From: JABDMH01 sp965223165
GTDB taxonomy: Bacteria; Bacteroidota; Bacteroidia; Chitinophagales; Saprospiraceae
Direction: 5' to 3'
NCBI GenBank assembly: GCA_965223165.1
Contig: CBDCVQ010000020.1
Span: forward strand, 1,178,001-1,242,000
Length of the DNA: 64,000 nucleotides
A program made the translations under genes and the position numbers. The notes under the pieces were generated by a model. The model saw nothing but the letters and a program-made list of their open reading frames with translations. It had not been told where the DNA came from and made no database searches. Of the stretch, positions 8,250-17,202 are shown piece by piece (position 1 is the stretch's first letter; the number at the start of each line of letters is the position of its first letter).

Positions 8250-9263
8250 ATGACTGAACACAAGACCGTCCTTTCCTGCATTCAACCCACCGGAAAGCTC
8301 CATTTGGGCAGATATTTTGGCGCCATCGCCAATTGGGTGCAACTCCAATCGACGTACGATTGCATCTACGGCATCGTCAATTATCACGCCATGACCATGC
8401 CTTACGATCGCAAGAAGTTGATTCCGGCAACCTGGGAACTGGCAGCCAATCTCGTCGCATGCGGATTGGAGCCGGAACGGATATTCATCCAGTCACTCGT
8501 ACCGGAACATGCGGAGCTGTCGTGGATATTTAATACGATGACCAGCTACGGGGAGCTTTCGCGGATGACCCAGTTTAAGGACAAGAGTGCCCAGGTCAAG
8601 GAGCGCGAAAAAGATACGTTTATCTCCAGCGGTCTTTTTACCTATCCGGTACTACAGGCGGCCGACATACTCATCTATCATGCGGACTACGTACCGGTCG
8701 GCAAAGATCAGGAGCAACACCTGGAACTGACTAGAAACATCGCCCAACGCTTTAACAATCAGGTCGGAAGGGACTACTTCAAGCTGCCGGATCCCCTCTT
8801 CACGGAGATACCCAAGGTGATGTCTACGGCGGACCCGACCCGGAAAATGAGTGCCAGCCTGGGAGATAAACATAATATCGACGTCTTTGCGGAGCCCGAG
8901 CGAATTCGCAAGCAGATCCGGTCAGCCGTCACAGACACCGGACAGGGAGGTGGTGCGGAGATGAGCCCGGGGGTGGCAAACCTCTTTCGTCTCCTCAAAG
9001 CGTCGGGCTCTGAGGAGGCGTACCAAACGCTCCTGGAAAGCTATCAGGCAGGTACACTGGGCTACGGGGATCTGAAGCACGAGGTAGGCGACGCGCTCGT
9101 ACGGCTGACCGAGCCGATCCGGGAGTGTAAAAAGGAAATCCTGGCCGACAAGCGAGCCTTGAAATCACAAATACGGGCGGCCTCCCAAGAGATCCGGGGA
9201 AAGGCGCAACAGACCATCACCGAGGTAAAGGAGTTGGTCGGTCTAAATGGCCTGCGATTGTAG
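8250..9263 (+). CDS. trpS: Tryptophanyl-tRNA synthetase
   Basis: Charges tRNA-Trp with tryptophan. A class I synthetase of 337 aa, the usual bacterial length. The HIGH-like motif is PTGKLHLG at residues 13-20 and the KMSKS-like loop is KMSAS at 199-203. The tryptophan pocket region TYPVLQAADILIY and the GKDQEQHLELTR stretch that binds substrate are both intact. It is the middle gene of a tight operon: three bases after ridA and 15 before the FAH-family gene. Confidence 0.97.
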   Translation: MTEHKTVLSCIQPTGKLHLGRYFGAIANWVQLQSTYDCIYGIVNYHAMTMPYDRKKLIPATWELAANLVACGLEPERIFIQSLVPEHAELSWIFNTMTSYGELSRMTQFKDKSAQVKEREKDTFISSGLFTYPVLQAADILIYHADYVPVGKDQEQHLELTRNIAQRFNNQVGRDYFKLPDPLFTEIPKVMSTADPTRKMSASLGDKHNIDVFAEPERIRKQIRSAVTDTGQGGGAEMSPGVANLFRLLKASGSEEAYQTLLESYQAGTLGYGDLKHEVGDALVRLTEPIRECKKEILADKRALKSQIRAASQEIRGKAQQTITEVKELVGLNGLRL

Positions 9264-9278
9264 ACCCATGTGCTCCCG

Positions 9279-9887
9279 ATGAAGATAATCTGCATAGGTC
9301 GAAACTACCGGGCACATGCGGCGGAACTTCAAAATCCGGTCCCCAAGCTGCCCCTGATCTTTATGAAGCCCCCGTCGGCGCTGCTGGTCAACAACAAACC
9401 GCTGTTTTATCCCGCATTCACCAAAGAGCTGCATTACGAGGCCGAAATTGTCCTGCGTGTTTGCAAAAATGGACGCCATGTGGATCTGGAGTATGCCCCT
9501 CCCTACTACGATCAGGTCGCATTGGGCATTGACTTTACCGCCCGCGACGTACAGAGGACCTTGAAGTCCAAGGGCCATCCGTGGGAGCTTGCCAAAGCCT
9601 TTGACTTTTCTGCCGCACTGAGCCCGTTCATCCCCTTAGATACGCTCGACCGAAAGCGCATTCGATTTGAGCTGCACAAGAACGACGAGGTCGTTCAGCA
9701 GGGTGATACCTCAGACCTGATCTTCTCCTTCGATTATCTGATCAGCTTTATCTCGCAGTACTTCATGCTGCAGGCGGGGGATCTGATATACACAGGCACT
9801 CCCTCCGGCGTGGGCCCGGTCCAGATCGGAGATCTCTTGGAGGGCTACATAGAGGGCAAACAGATGCTGAGCTGCGAAATCAAGTGA
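9279..9887 (+). CDS. Fumarylacetoacetate hydrolase (FAH) family protein
   Basis: A 202-aa FAH-fold enzyme, possibly an acylpyruvate hydrolase or oxaloacetate decarboxylase-type member; the substrate cannot be read from sequence. It begins MKIICIGRNYRAHAAE, the standard opening of small FAH proteins. Metal-binding elements HYEAEIVLRV and ALGIDFTARDVQ, and the C-terminal TGTPSGVGPVQIGD loop, are present. I start at the ATG 9279 rather than the GTG three codons upstream because the domain begins there. It is the third gene of the ridA-trpS operon. Confidence 0.92.
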   Translation: MKIICIGRNYRAHAAELQNPVPKLPLIFMKPPSALLVNNKPLFYPAFTKELHYEAEIVLRVCKNGRHVDLEYAPPYYDQVALGIDFTARDVQRTLKSKGHPWELAKAFDFSAALSPFIPLDTLDRKRIRFELHKNDEVVQQGDTSDLIFSFDYLISFISQYFMLQAGDLIYTGTPSGVGPVQIGDLLEGYIEGKQMLSCEIK

Positions 9888-9918
9888 GCCGGGGCCATTC
9901 CGATTAGGGCAGAAAAAT

Positions 9919-9926
9919 TAACTTTG
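9919..9926 (+). promoter_or_regulatory. -7 element upstream of metK
   Basis: TAACTTTG matches the Bacteroidota -7 consensus exactly, 37 bases before the metK ATG. No good TTTG is found at the -33 distance (TTCC at 9898-9901 is the closest), so strength is uncertain. The 76-base gap before metK is too short for a SAM riboswitch and shows none. Confidence 0.5.
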
Positions 9927-9963
9927 CCCGAAATTCTTCCAGACTTAATTATCCGATAACATA

Positions 9964-11214
9964 ATGTCTTACCTTTTTACTTCTGAGTCCGTATCTGAAG
10001 GACATCCTGACAAGGTCGCCGATCAAATCTCGGATGCCATTCTGGACGCTTTTTTGCAGCAGGACCCCAACGCTCGGGTAGCGTGTGAAACGCTTGTGAC
10101 CACAGGGCTGACGGTGATCTCGGGGGAGGTAAGTTCAAAAGCATATGTAGACGTCCAGAAGACCGCTCGGGAGGTCATCAAAAAGATCGGATATGACCGC
10201 TCTGAGTATCAGTTTGACGCCGACTCTTGCGGGGTGATTTCCACCATACATGAGCAGAGTCCCGACATAGCCATGGGGGTCGATGCTGATGCAAAAAAAG
10301 AACAAGGTGCCGGCGATCAAGGGATGATGTTTGGCTACGCCACCAATGAGACGCCCAACTATATGCCCCTGGGCATCGAGCTTTCCCACCGACTGCTGCG
10401 AGAATTGGCCGCTATCCGCAAGGCAGGTCGGCAGATGACCTACCTACGACCGGACGCCAAGTCTCAGGTCACCGTCAGATATAGCGACGACCATCGGCCT
10501 ATCGGCATTGAGACGATCGTCCTCTCCACCCAGCACGATGACTTTGCGAGCGAAGCCAAGATGCTGAGCCGGATCAAGAAGGACGTCCAGACGGTACTCA
10601 TCCCTCGGGTGATGAAAAAGCTACCGGCCAAACTGCGCAAACTGTTTGATGCCAGCTACAAACTCTTCGTCAACCCCACGGGCAAGTTTGTCATCGGTGG
10701 TCCGCATGGTGACACCGGCCTCACGGGGAGAAAAATCATCGTAGACACCTACGGGGGTAAAGGTGCCCATGGTGGAGGCGCATTCTCCGGTAAAGACCCC
10801 TCCAAGGTCGATCGATCTGCTGCCTATGCCACCCGCCATATGGCCAAGAATGTAGTAGCCGCTGGACTGGCAGAGAAGTGCCTGGTCCAGGTAGCATACG
10901 CCATCGGGGTTGCCGAACCGGTCGGACTGTATGTCAATACCTATGGCACGTGCAAAAAGGAGGGTCTCAGCGATGATCAGATTGCCGAAAAACTGGCTGA
11001 TCTCTTTGACCTCAGACCGGCCGCCATCATCCGACGATATGGTCTAAAAAATCCCATCTATTTTGAGACGGCCGCCTATGGTCATATGGGTCGAAAACCT
11101 CAAAAGAAGAAGATACGGATCGGCCTGAATGGGCGGACGAAAGTGAAGGAAATCGAAACCTTCACCTGGGAGAAGACCGACATGGTGGACAAGATCAAAA
11201 AGGCCTTTGCCTAG
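9964..11214 (+). CDS. metK: S-adenosylmethionine synthetase
   Basis: Makes S-adenosylmethionine from methionine and ATP. The 416-aa sequence is full length for the bacterial enzyme. Landmarks are the N-terminal ATP site SEGHPDKVADQISDA, the signature GAGDQGMMFGYA, and the phosphate loop GGGAFSGKDPSKVDRSAAY. The C-terminal ACGVAEPVGLYVNT-like strand reads AIGVAEPVGLYVNTYGT. It is a single gene with its own -7 element, and 142 bases separate it from gcvP. Confidence 0.97.
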   Translation: MSYLFTSESVSEGHPDKVADQISDAILDAFLQQDPNARVACETLVTTGLTVISGEVSSKAYVDVQKTAREVIKKIGYDRSEYQFDADSCGVISTIHEQSPDIAMGVDADAKKEQGAGDQGMMFGYATNETPNYMPLGIELSHRLLRELAAIRKAGRQMTYLRPDAKSQVTVRYSDDHRPIGIETIVLSTQHDDFASEAKMLSRIKKDVQTVLIPRVMKKLPAKLRKLFDASYKLFVNPTGKFVIGGPHGDTGLTGRKIIVDTYGGKGAHGGGAFSGKDPSKVDRSAAYATRHMAKNVVAAGLAEKCLVQVAYAIGVAEPVGLYVNTYGTCKKEGLSDDQIAEKLADLFDLRPAAIIRRYGLKNPIYFETAAYGHMGRKPQKKKIRIGLNGRTKVKEIETFTWEKTDMVDKIKKAFA

Positions 11215-11306
11215 GTGAACATGCACCTCTATCCGACCTAGGGCGAAACACCCGCACGACCCGTCTTGCCACCTCCAAATCCTCGCCAAATCTTGCCGAT
11301 TTCAAT

Positions 11307-11314
11307 ATATTTGG
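11307..11314 (+). promoter_or_regulatory. -7 element upstream of gcvP
   Basis: TATATTTG matches the -7 consensus and lies 42 bases before the gcvP start codon. No TTTG is placed 17-23 bases further upstream. I looked for a glycine riboswitch in the 142-base gap and saw no aptamer-like core. Confidence 0.45.
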
Positions 11315-11356
11315 GCGAGCATAATTTGCCCATCCTTTACGCAATAAAATCTCTTT

Positions 11357-14200
11357 GTGAAGCTATTTACCGACAGACATATTGGGCCGACCAGGGCCGA
11401 TGTGGCGGGCATGTTGGATTTGATTGGCGTGGACTCCGTCGATGAGCTTATCGAGCAGACCGTTCCCGGGCATATCCGGCTAGATCGTCCCCTCAACATT
11501 GAGGCCGGCATGACAGAGTATGAGTACCTCAAGGCCTTAAAATATGTGGCTGATCGCAATATCTGCCAAAAGTCATACATCGGTCAGGGATACTATGGTA
11601 CGATCACGCCGGCTCCTATCCTCCGCAACATTTTTCAAAACCCAGGCTGGTATACGCAGTACACCCCTTACCAGGCCGAAATAGCCCAGGGCCGACTGGA
11701 GGCCTTGCTTAATTTTCAGACGGTCGTCGCGGATCTGACCGCCCTGCCCATTGCCAACGCCTCCCTACTCGATGAGGGCACCGCAGCGGCAGAGGCCATG
11801 GCCATGTTTCATGCGCTCAGAAACAAGCGCAATGCAGGTGGGGGTGCGCATGTACTTTTTGTTGACCATCACGTTTTTCCGCAGACGATTGAAGTGGTAA
11901 AAACCCGTGCCAACCCGCTGGGTATTACGGTCGTAGTGGATGATTGGAAGCAATACGCCGGCTCCGAAGGTGTATTTGCGGTGCTGCTTCAATATCCCAA
12001 TGCCCAGGGGTTGATCGAAGACTATCGCCAGGTGGCGCAGGCAGCACATGATGCTGGAGCCTACGTCATCGCGGCCGCCGACATCCTTGCGCTCACTCTG
12101 CTGACCCCGCCCGGAGAGTGGGGAGCAGATGCCGTCGTGGGATCGACCCAACGCCTGGGTATACCCATGGGATACGGAGGTCCGCATGCCGCGTATTTTT
12201 CCACCCGTGAAAAATTCAAACGACAAATCCCGGGCAGGATCATTGGTGTCTCCGTCGATGCCAATGGAGACCAGGCCTTTCGGATGGCTCTACAGACGCG
12301 CGAGCAACACATCCGCCGGGAGAAGGCCACCTCCAACATCTGCACGGCGCAGGCCCTCCTGGCCATTATGGCGGGCATGTATGCCGTCTACCACGGTCCC
12401 GAGGGCCTCAAGCAGATTGCCACTGAGATCGGGATGAAAGCCCATCGCTTGTCGCTAGCGTTGCGATCGGCAGGTTATGACACCAAGCACGATCATTTTT
12501 TTGACACGATAGCCATCCGTACGGATGCACCCACCGCAGACCGGCTCGTACGCGAGGCCGAAGAGCGACGAGCTAATCTATTTCGCACGGAGGAAGGTCT
12601 ACAGATCACCGTAGATGAGACGACCTCGGAAAAAGATCTCCAGATCCTATTTGAAGTATTGGGTCTACAACCCAGTCAGACCGATGCTCTCTCCATACCG
12701 CCAGCGCTCAAGCGGGAGAGCACCTACCTTAGTCATCCGGTCTTTCACGACCATCAGACAGAGACCCGGCTGATGCGATATATCAAGTCCTTGGAAAACA
12801 AGGATCTGTCGCTCACCCACGCCATGATCCCCCTGGGATCCTGCACCATGAAGCTCAACGCCGCCACCCAGTTGATCCCGGTGTCGTGGAAGAATTTTGC
12901 CCACATTCATCCCTTTGCTCCCGCCAATCAGACCAGGGGCTATCAGGAGATTCTGACAGCGCTGGCTAAGGACCTGTGCGAGATAACGGGCTTTGAAGCG
13001 TGTTCGTTTCAGCCCAACTCGGGAGCCCAGGGAGAGTTTGCCGGGCTGATGGCCATACGCAGCTATCACTTGGCACAGGGAGACACGCACCGGGATATCA
13101 CATTGATCCCTTCGTCAGCGCATGGCACAAATCCAGCCAGTGCGGTCATGGCCGGGATGAAGGTGGTCATCGTAGCTTGTGACGATCAGGGTAATATCGA
13201 CGTAGATGACCTCAGACAAAAGGCTACCGAACATCAGGACTCGCTAGCAGCCCTCATGATCACATACCCCTCTACCCATGGTGTTTTTGAAGAGGCCATT
13301 GTCGATATCTGCGACATCATCCACGACCGTGGTGGCCTGGTCTATATGGATGGCGCCAATATGAACGCCCAGGTTGGATTAACCAATCCGGCGCGGATCG
13401 GTGCGGACGTCTGCCACCTCAATCTGCACAAGACTTTTGCCATCCCTCATGGTGGGGGCGGACCCGGTATGGGGCCGATCTGCGTCAATGCCCGATTGAC
13501 TCCGCATTTGGCCGGACACCTCTATGCCAAGGATGGAGATTCCAACCCTTCGGGCGCCGTATCATCGGCGCCTTTTGGTAGTGCCAGTATACTGCTGATC
13601 TCCTACGGTTATATCAAGATGCTAGGTGCGGAGGGCCTGCGCCGATCCACGGAGATAGCCATCGTCAACGCCAACTACATTCGCGCCCGCCTGTCGCCCT
13701 ACTACCCCGTGCTCTACCTGGGTACACACGGACATTGTGCGCATGAATTGATTCTGGATCTGCGTCACTTCAAATCCTCTGGCATTGGGGCCGAAGATGT
13801 GGCCAAGCGATTGATTGATTATGGCTTTCATGCGCCCACCCTGTCCTTCCCCGTGGCGGGCACGCTGATGGTGGAGCCTACCGAGAGTGAGGACAAGGAG
13901 GAGCTGGACCGCTTTTGCGATGCCATGATCCAGATAAAGCAGGAGATCGAAGAGGTGAGTCGAGGAGAGTACAGCGCAACGTCCAATGTACTTGTGCACG
14001 CCCCCCACACGATCGAGTGCCTCACCAGTGACACCTGGACCTATCCCTATCCTCGCGAAAAGGCGGCTTACCCTCTGCCGTGGCTGCGCAGGGGCCACAA
14101 ATTTTGGTCGCCGGTACGTCGGGTGGACAATGCCTATGGAGATCGCACCCTGGTCTGCACGTGCCCGCCGATCGAAGCGTACCTAGAAGAAGATCGGTAG
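11357..14200 (+). CDS. gcvP: Glycine dehydrogenase (decarboxylating), glycine cleavage P protein
   Basis: The PLP enzyme that decarboxylates glycine and loads the aminomethyl group onto lipoyl-H protein. At 947 aa it is the single-chain form with both halves (GcvPA-like and GcvPB-like) fused. It opens RHIGPTRADVAGMLDLIG; the N half has YTPYQAEIAQGRLEAL and the C half has ITYPSTHGVFEE, MDGANMNAQVGL and the PLP lysine in NLHKTFAIPHGGGGPG at about residue 692. The start is a GTG at 11357. gcvH is 40 kb away in this window; gcvT is not seen. The hldD start is five bases after the stop. Confidence 0.97.
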   Translation: MKLFTDRHIGPTRADVAGMLDLIGVDSVDELIEQTVPGHIRLDRPLNIEAGMTEYEYLKALKYVADRNICQKSYIGQGYYGTITPAPILRNIFQNPGWYTQYTPYQAEIAQGRLEALLNFQTVVADLTALPIANASLLDEGTAAAEAMAMFHALRNKRNAGGGAHVLFVDHHVFPQTIEVVKTRANPLGITVVVDDWKQYAGSEGVFAVLLQYPNAQGLIEDYRQVAQAAHDAGAYVIAAADILALTLLTPPGEWGADAVVGSTQRLGIPMGYGGPHAAYFSTREKFKRQIPGRIIGVSVDANGDQAFRMALQTREQHIRREKATSNICTAQALLAIMAGMYAVYHGPEGLKQIATEIGMKAHRLSLALRSAGYDTKHDHFFDTIAIRTDAPTADRLVREAEERRANLFRTEEGLQITVDETTSEKDLQILFEVLGLQPSQTDALSIPPALKRESTYLSHPVFHDHQTETRLMRYIKSLENKDLSLTHAMIPLGSCTMKLNAATQLIPVSWKNFAHIHPFAPANQTRGYQEILTALAKDLCEITGFEACSFQPNSGAQGEFAGLMAIRSYHLAQGDTHRDITLIPSSAHGTNPASAVMAGMKVVIVACDDQGNIDVDDLRQKATEHQDSLAALMITYPSTHGVFEEAIVDICDIIHDRGGLVYMDGANMNAQVGLTNPARIGADVCHLNLHKTFAIPHGGGGPGMGPICVNARLTPHLAGHLYAKDGDSNPSGAVSSAPFGSASILLISYGYIKMLGAEGLRRSTEIAIVNANYIRARLSPYYPVLYLGTHGHCAHELILDLRHFKSSGIGAEDVAKRLIDYGFHAPTLSFPVAGTLMVEPTESEDKEELDRFCDAMIQIKQEIEEVSRGEYSATSNVLVHAPHTIECLTSDTWTYPYPREKAAYPLPWLRRGHKFWSPVRRVDNAYGDRTLVCTCPPIEAYLEEDR

Positions 14201-14205
14201 AAAGC

Positions 14206-15171
14206 ATGCTAGTAGTCACGGGTGCTGCAGGGTTCATTGGAAGCTGCCTCGTCGGGCGGCTAAACCGGGAGGGATTTGACGATATCCTGCTCGTAGACGC
14301 GTTTGGCGCACCCGATAAGATCAAGAACTTGGCCAACAAATCGGTGCTGGGTATGGTACATCGGGATCACTTCCTGGCCTGGTTGGATGACCATCATCGG
14401 CGCGTCGACTACATCTTTCACTTGGGTGCCCGTACGGATACGACCGAGCAGGACACCGCCATCTTTGATGAGCTAAACCTCCATTATAGCCAAGCCGTCT
14501 GGCAGCGCAGCGTCGATTACGGTATTCCCTTGCTGTATGCCTCAAGCGCAGCTACGTATGGGCGCGGTGATAAGGGGTATGAGGATCGCCACGACCTGGT
14601 CCCAGAGTTCCGTCCGCTCAATCCCTATGGGCAGTCCAAGAATGATTTTGACGCATGGGCTCTGCGGCAAGGCCAAAGCCCGCCCCAGTGGGCCGGTCTA
14701 AAATTTTTTAACGTGTATGGGCCCAATGAGTACCACAAAGGTCGCATGGCCAGCGTGATCTACCATACGTTTTTGCAGATCCAGCGTACCGGCGAGATGA
14801 AACTCTTTCGCTCACACCGTCCCGAATATGCGGATGGTCATCAGATGCGAGATTTCATCTATGTGGAGGACATCACGTCTATCTGCCTTCACTTCTTGCA
14901 AAATCGGGTGACCAATGGCCTGTACAATGCCGGCACCGGCAAGGCACGCACATTTCTGGACTTGGCTACGGCCACATTTCAGGCGCTGGGGCTTGCCCCT
15001 CGCATCGGCTATATTGATACGCCGGAAGACATCCGTGAATCATACCAATACTACACCCGAGCGTCCATGGGCAAACTGCATGCGACGGGTTACGTTCAGA
15101 CATTTACATCACTCGAAGATGGTATAAAGGAATATGTGAAATCATATCTGATTAACAGTCAGTACTATTAG
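14206..15171 (+). CDS. hldD: ADP-L-glycero-D-manno-heptose-6-epimerase
   Basis: A 321-aa short-chain dehydrogenase-type epimerase that makes ADP-L-glycero-D-manno-heptose for lipopolysaccharide core. The NADP site is TGAAGFIGSCL near the N-terminus. Catalytic Tyr141 and Lys145 are in NPYGQSK, and the family-specific FFNVYGPNEYHKGRMASV and RDFIYVEDI blocks are intact. I start at ATG 14206, where the nucleotide-binding fold begins; a longer frame overlaps the end of gcvP. It is probably cotranscribed with gcvP, five bases upstream, although the two pathways are unrelated. Confidence 0.95.
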   Translation: MLVVTGAAGFIGSCLVGRLNREGFDDILLVDAFGAPDKIKNLANKSVLGMVHRDHFLAWLDDHHRRVDYIFHLGARTDTTEQDTAIFDELNLHYSQAVWQRSVDYGIPLLYASSAATYGRGDKGYEDRHDLVPEFRPLNPYGQSKNDFDAWALRQGQSPPQWAGLKFFNVYGPNEYHKGRMASVIYHTFLQIQRTGEMKLFRSHRPEYADGHQMRDFIYVEDITSICLHFLQNRVTNGLYNAGTGKARTFLDLATATFQALGLAPRIGYIDTPEDIRESYQYYTRASMGKLHATGYVQTFTSLEDGIKEYVKSYLINSQYY

Positions 15172-15624
15172 ATCGGATTTGAAGTCCATTAATTACCTTG
15201 TTTTTGCCAATTTAGACTATATTGGCGCTAGGATTGGCACAAAATCCTGATCCCGAATTCATCTGTTACAATTGTTACCTCATTTGTTACGTCCTTTGCT
15301 GACAGGTGAAGAAACCATCTGCTGGCACTGGTTTGGTGACCGAAGCAATACGTAATACACGATAAACCGGGTTTGGTCAAAAACTGACCGATTGCAATTG
15401 TTTTAGCAATGCAATGATCAAGGCATTGTGCCACCGCAACATTCAAGGCGTGAGATTACCGCCGAGTGATGCGATCTTGGCGAGAACGACGCTTAGAAAC
15501 CGTAGTATCAGCGCACGGTCATTTTAGGTATGCTAGGACACCTAAGGTGCACCCTACTGTCGAGATCTTTTTGGAAACTACTAGCAATGTGGTGTGGTGA
15601 AATCACCCTCCCTAATTGAGAGAC
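15172..15624. other. 453-base non-coding interval
   Basis: No convincing gene here. A 72-codon minus-strand frame (15228-15446) has no recognisable features and an unlikely composition. A short inverted repeat TTAGGT / ACCTAA (15524-15529 and 15540-15545) is present without a T run. No tRNA-like fold or promoter consensus was seen. Confidence 0.5.
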
Positions 15625-15804
15625 ATGAAGGCACTCCGAATCACGGGATTACTGCTGTTTATTATCGGGGCTGGAATCGCTATTCTGGACCTATTAGACA
15701 TGATTCATCTGGCCAACATTGACAATCCATTTTATGGAGCGCTGGCGCTAATGATCTCCGGTATGGCACTGACCTTTCTTAGCCAGCGACGGGAGCGACC
15801 TTAG
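15625..15804 (+). CDS. Small two-helix membrane protein
   Basis: A 59-aa protein starting MKALRITGLLLFIIGAGIAI with two hydrophobic helices, roughly residues 5-24 and 36-53, joined by an acidic loop (DLLDMIHLANIDNPF) and ended by a basic tail QRRERP. The positive C-terminus and N-terminal Lys/Arg suggest both ends face the cytoplasm. I recognise no family. The ATG at 15625 is preferred to a TTG nine bases upstream. The repeat cluster begins immediately after the stop. Confidence 0.6.
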   Translation: MKALRITGLLLFIIGAGIAILDLLDMIHLANIDNPFYGALALMISGMALTFLSQRRERP

Positions 15805-15810
15805 CCCCCG

Positions 15811-16332
15811 CCCCTGCGTTCTTCGCTGCGCTCCTTAACGCCGGGGAGACACCGGTCTCGATGCAACAATCGGAACAGCTCAACATCGCCGCATTCGGGT
15901 CCACCCCGGCGTTCCCAAGGACGCAGGCGTCGGGGGCTGGTCATCCCAGGTTTGCTGCTCCGCTGCGCAGCGGAGACATCTTGCTAGGGTGGCCCCCGCC
16001 CCTGCGTTCTCCGCTGCGCTCCCAAACGCCGGGGAGACACCTGTCTCGATGCAACAAGTACAACAGCTCAACATCGCCGCACTCGGGTCCACCCCTGCGT
16101 TCTCCGCTGCGCTCCGAAACGACGGGGAGACACCTGTCTCGATGCAACAATTGGAACAGCTCAACATCGCCGCACTCGGGTCCACCCCGGCGTTCCGAAG
16201 GACGCAGGGGCCGGGGGCTGGTCACCCCAGGTTACCCGCTCCGCTATGCAAGACCCGGGAGGTGCTTTTGCTCCGGGCCCGCACGGCTCCTGCGTTCTCC
16301 GCTGCTCTCCGAAACGCCGGGGACCGCTCGAT
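15811..16332. repeat. Cluster of 93-bp repeats with internal palindromes
   Basis: Three near-identical 93-base units start at 15811, 15999 and 16092, and a fourth, broken one at about 16287. Units one and three are each followed by a second shared segment of about 60 bases (15904-15963 and 16185-16245), so the cluster reads as a 281-base higher-order repeat, one and a half times over. Inside each unit are two hairpins: CCCCTGCGTT facing AACGCCGGGG, and GAGACACCTGTCTC, whose six-base arms are perfect in units two and three. Long open frames cross the cluster on both strands because of its base composition; I do not call them genes. Confidence 0.85.
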
Positions 16333-16426
16333 CCATTGTGCATGGTCCGCAGAGCCGCGAGCTCGCAAAGCCACTCCAGGTCACTGGCAACTCCAGTCAC
16401 TACGAACTGCATTTTCTAGGCACTCT

Positions 16427-17089
16427 CTACAGAGTCACCTCGGTGGCATAGACGAGCACATACGCCTGGCTGATCTCAAAGCGGATGTCAAAAGCCAGAT
16501 GTACATCCCGGACCACGGACCCCGTGGTAGCACCCTGCTCCAGATTAAATGGATCGATGCGAATGTTCTGCCGAAAATCCAGGGACCGACGACCGTATGC
16601 CTTATAGAGGCTCTCCTTGGCACCCCAATAGACGTGGAGGAACTCCTGCGATCGGTGGATGGCGACATTGGACTGCTCATCCGTACTCAGAAACTTGTGG
16701 GCTATCCGTTGGATCTTGGCGACAGGAGTCTGGATGTCGATGCCCAGCCGTGTGGGGCCAATCAAGACCGCCGCGTAGTCCCTTGTGTGGCTGATGGATA
16801 TCTCCCACCGGCTACCGGCCAAGCGGGGCTTGCCGTACCTGTCCTTCAGCACTTCACCCCGCTGCCTCCGCTCGGAGACTACGTGCAGCAGCCACCGACT
16901 AGCCAGCCATTCCAGCTGCCTTCGACCCTTGATTTGGGCCTTTTCTGCCTCCTCCGCCTGGGTCAGTTCGAGTAAACCCTCAAAGTATTCCGGGGGCTCC
17001 GCAATCTTCCAGATGCCCAGGACAGCACCGGATTCCAATGTTCTTTTTTCAATGAGGGGCAAGTGATCGCTTTGGCCAAAGATACTCAT
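16427..17089 (-). CDS. 4'-phosphopantetheinyl transferase superfamily protein
   Basis: Transfers phosphopantetheine from CoA to a serine of acyl or peptidyl carrier proteins. From the ATG at 17089 it is 220 aa, the Sfp-like size. The two family motifs are present: RLGIDIQ with the Mg-binding Asp at about residue 118, and WGAKESLYKAYG at 155-166 with the catalytic Glu and Lys. SHTRDYAAVLI precedes them. A TTG 15 codons upstream is possible but less likely. It is divergent from the WD40 gene; its 3' end abuts the repeat cluster. No carrier protein or synthase is nearby to name its target. Confidence 0.9.
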   Translation of the reverse strand: MSIFGQSDHLPLIEKRTLESGAVLGIWKIAEPPEYFEGLLELTQAEEAEKAQIKGRRQLEWLASRWLLHVVSERRQRGEVLKDRYGKPRLAGSRWEISISHTRDYAAVLIGPTRLGIDIQTPVAKIQRIAHKFLSTDEQSNVAIHRSQEFLHVYWGAKESLYKAYGRRSLDFRQNIRIDPFNLEQGATTGSVVRDVHLAFDIRFEISQAYVLVYATEVTL

Positions 17090-17202
17090 GTGCCCAACAA
17101 TAGCCGTCTTTATATCCGATCCGTACAAAGTCAAAAAAAGGACCGTCGTTTAGTCGTCACAGCGAGAAGATTTCCGTACGTTCTGCAACCAACTTTGTCA
17201 CT

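Noticed and set aside
9888..9963. SAM riboswitch before metK
   Set aside because: The 76-base gap is too short for the common SAM-I fold and shows no matching helices.
11215..11356. Glycine riboswitch before gcvP
   Set aside because: The gap is only 142 bases and I see no aptamer core; only a -7 promoter element is supported.
15228..15446. 72-codon minus-strand frame in the gap after hldD
   Set aside because: No start context, no family and an odd Cys-rich composition; likely chance.
15861..16975. Long open frames on both strands across the repeat cluster and the transferase gene
   Set aside because: They arise from a GC-rich repeat and from the antisense of a clearly recognisable phosphopantetheinyl transferase; translations are repetitive and have no domain.
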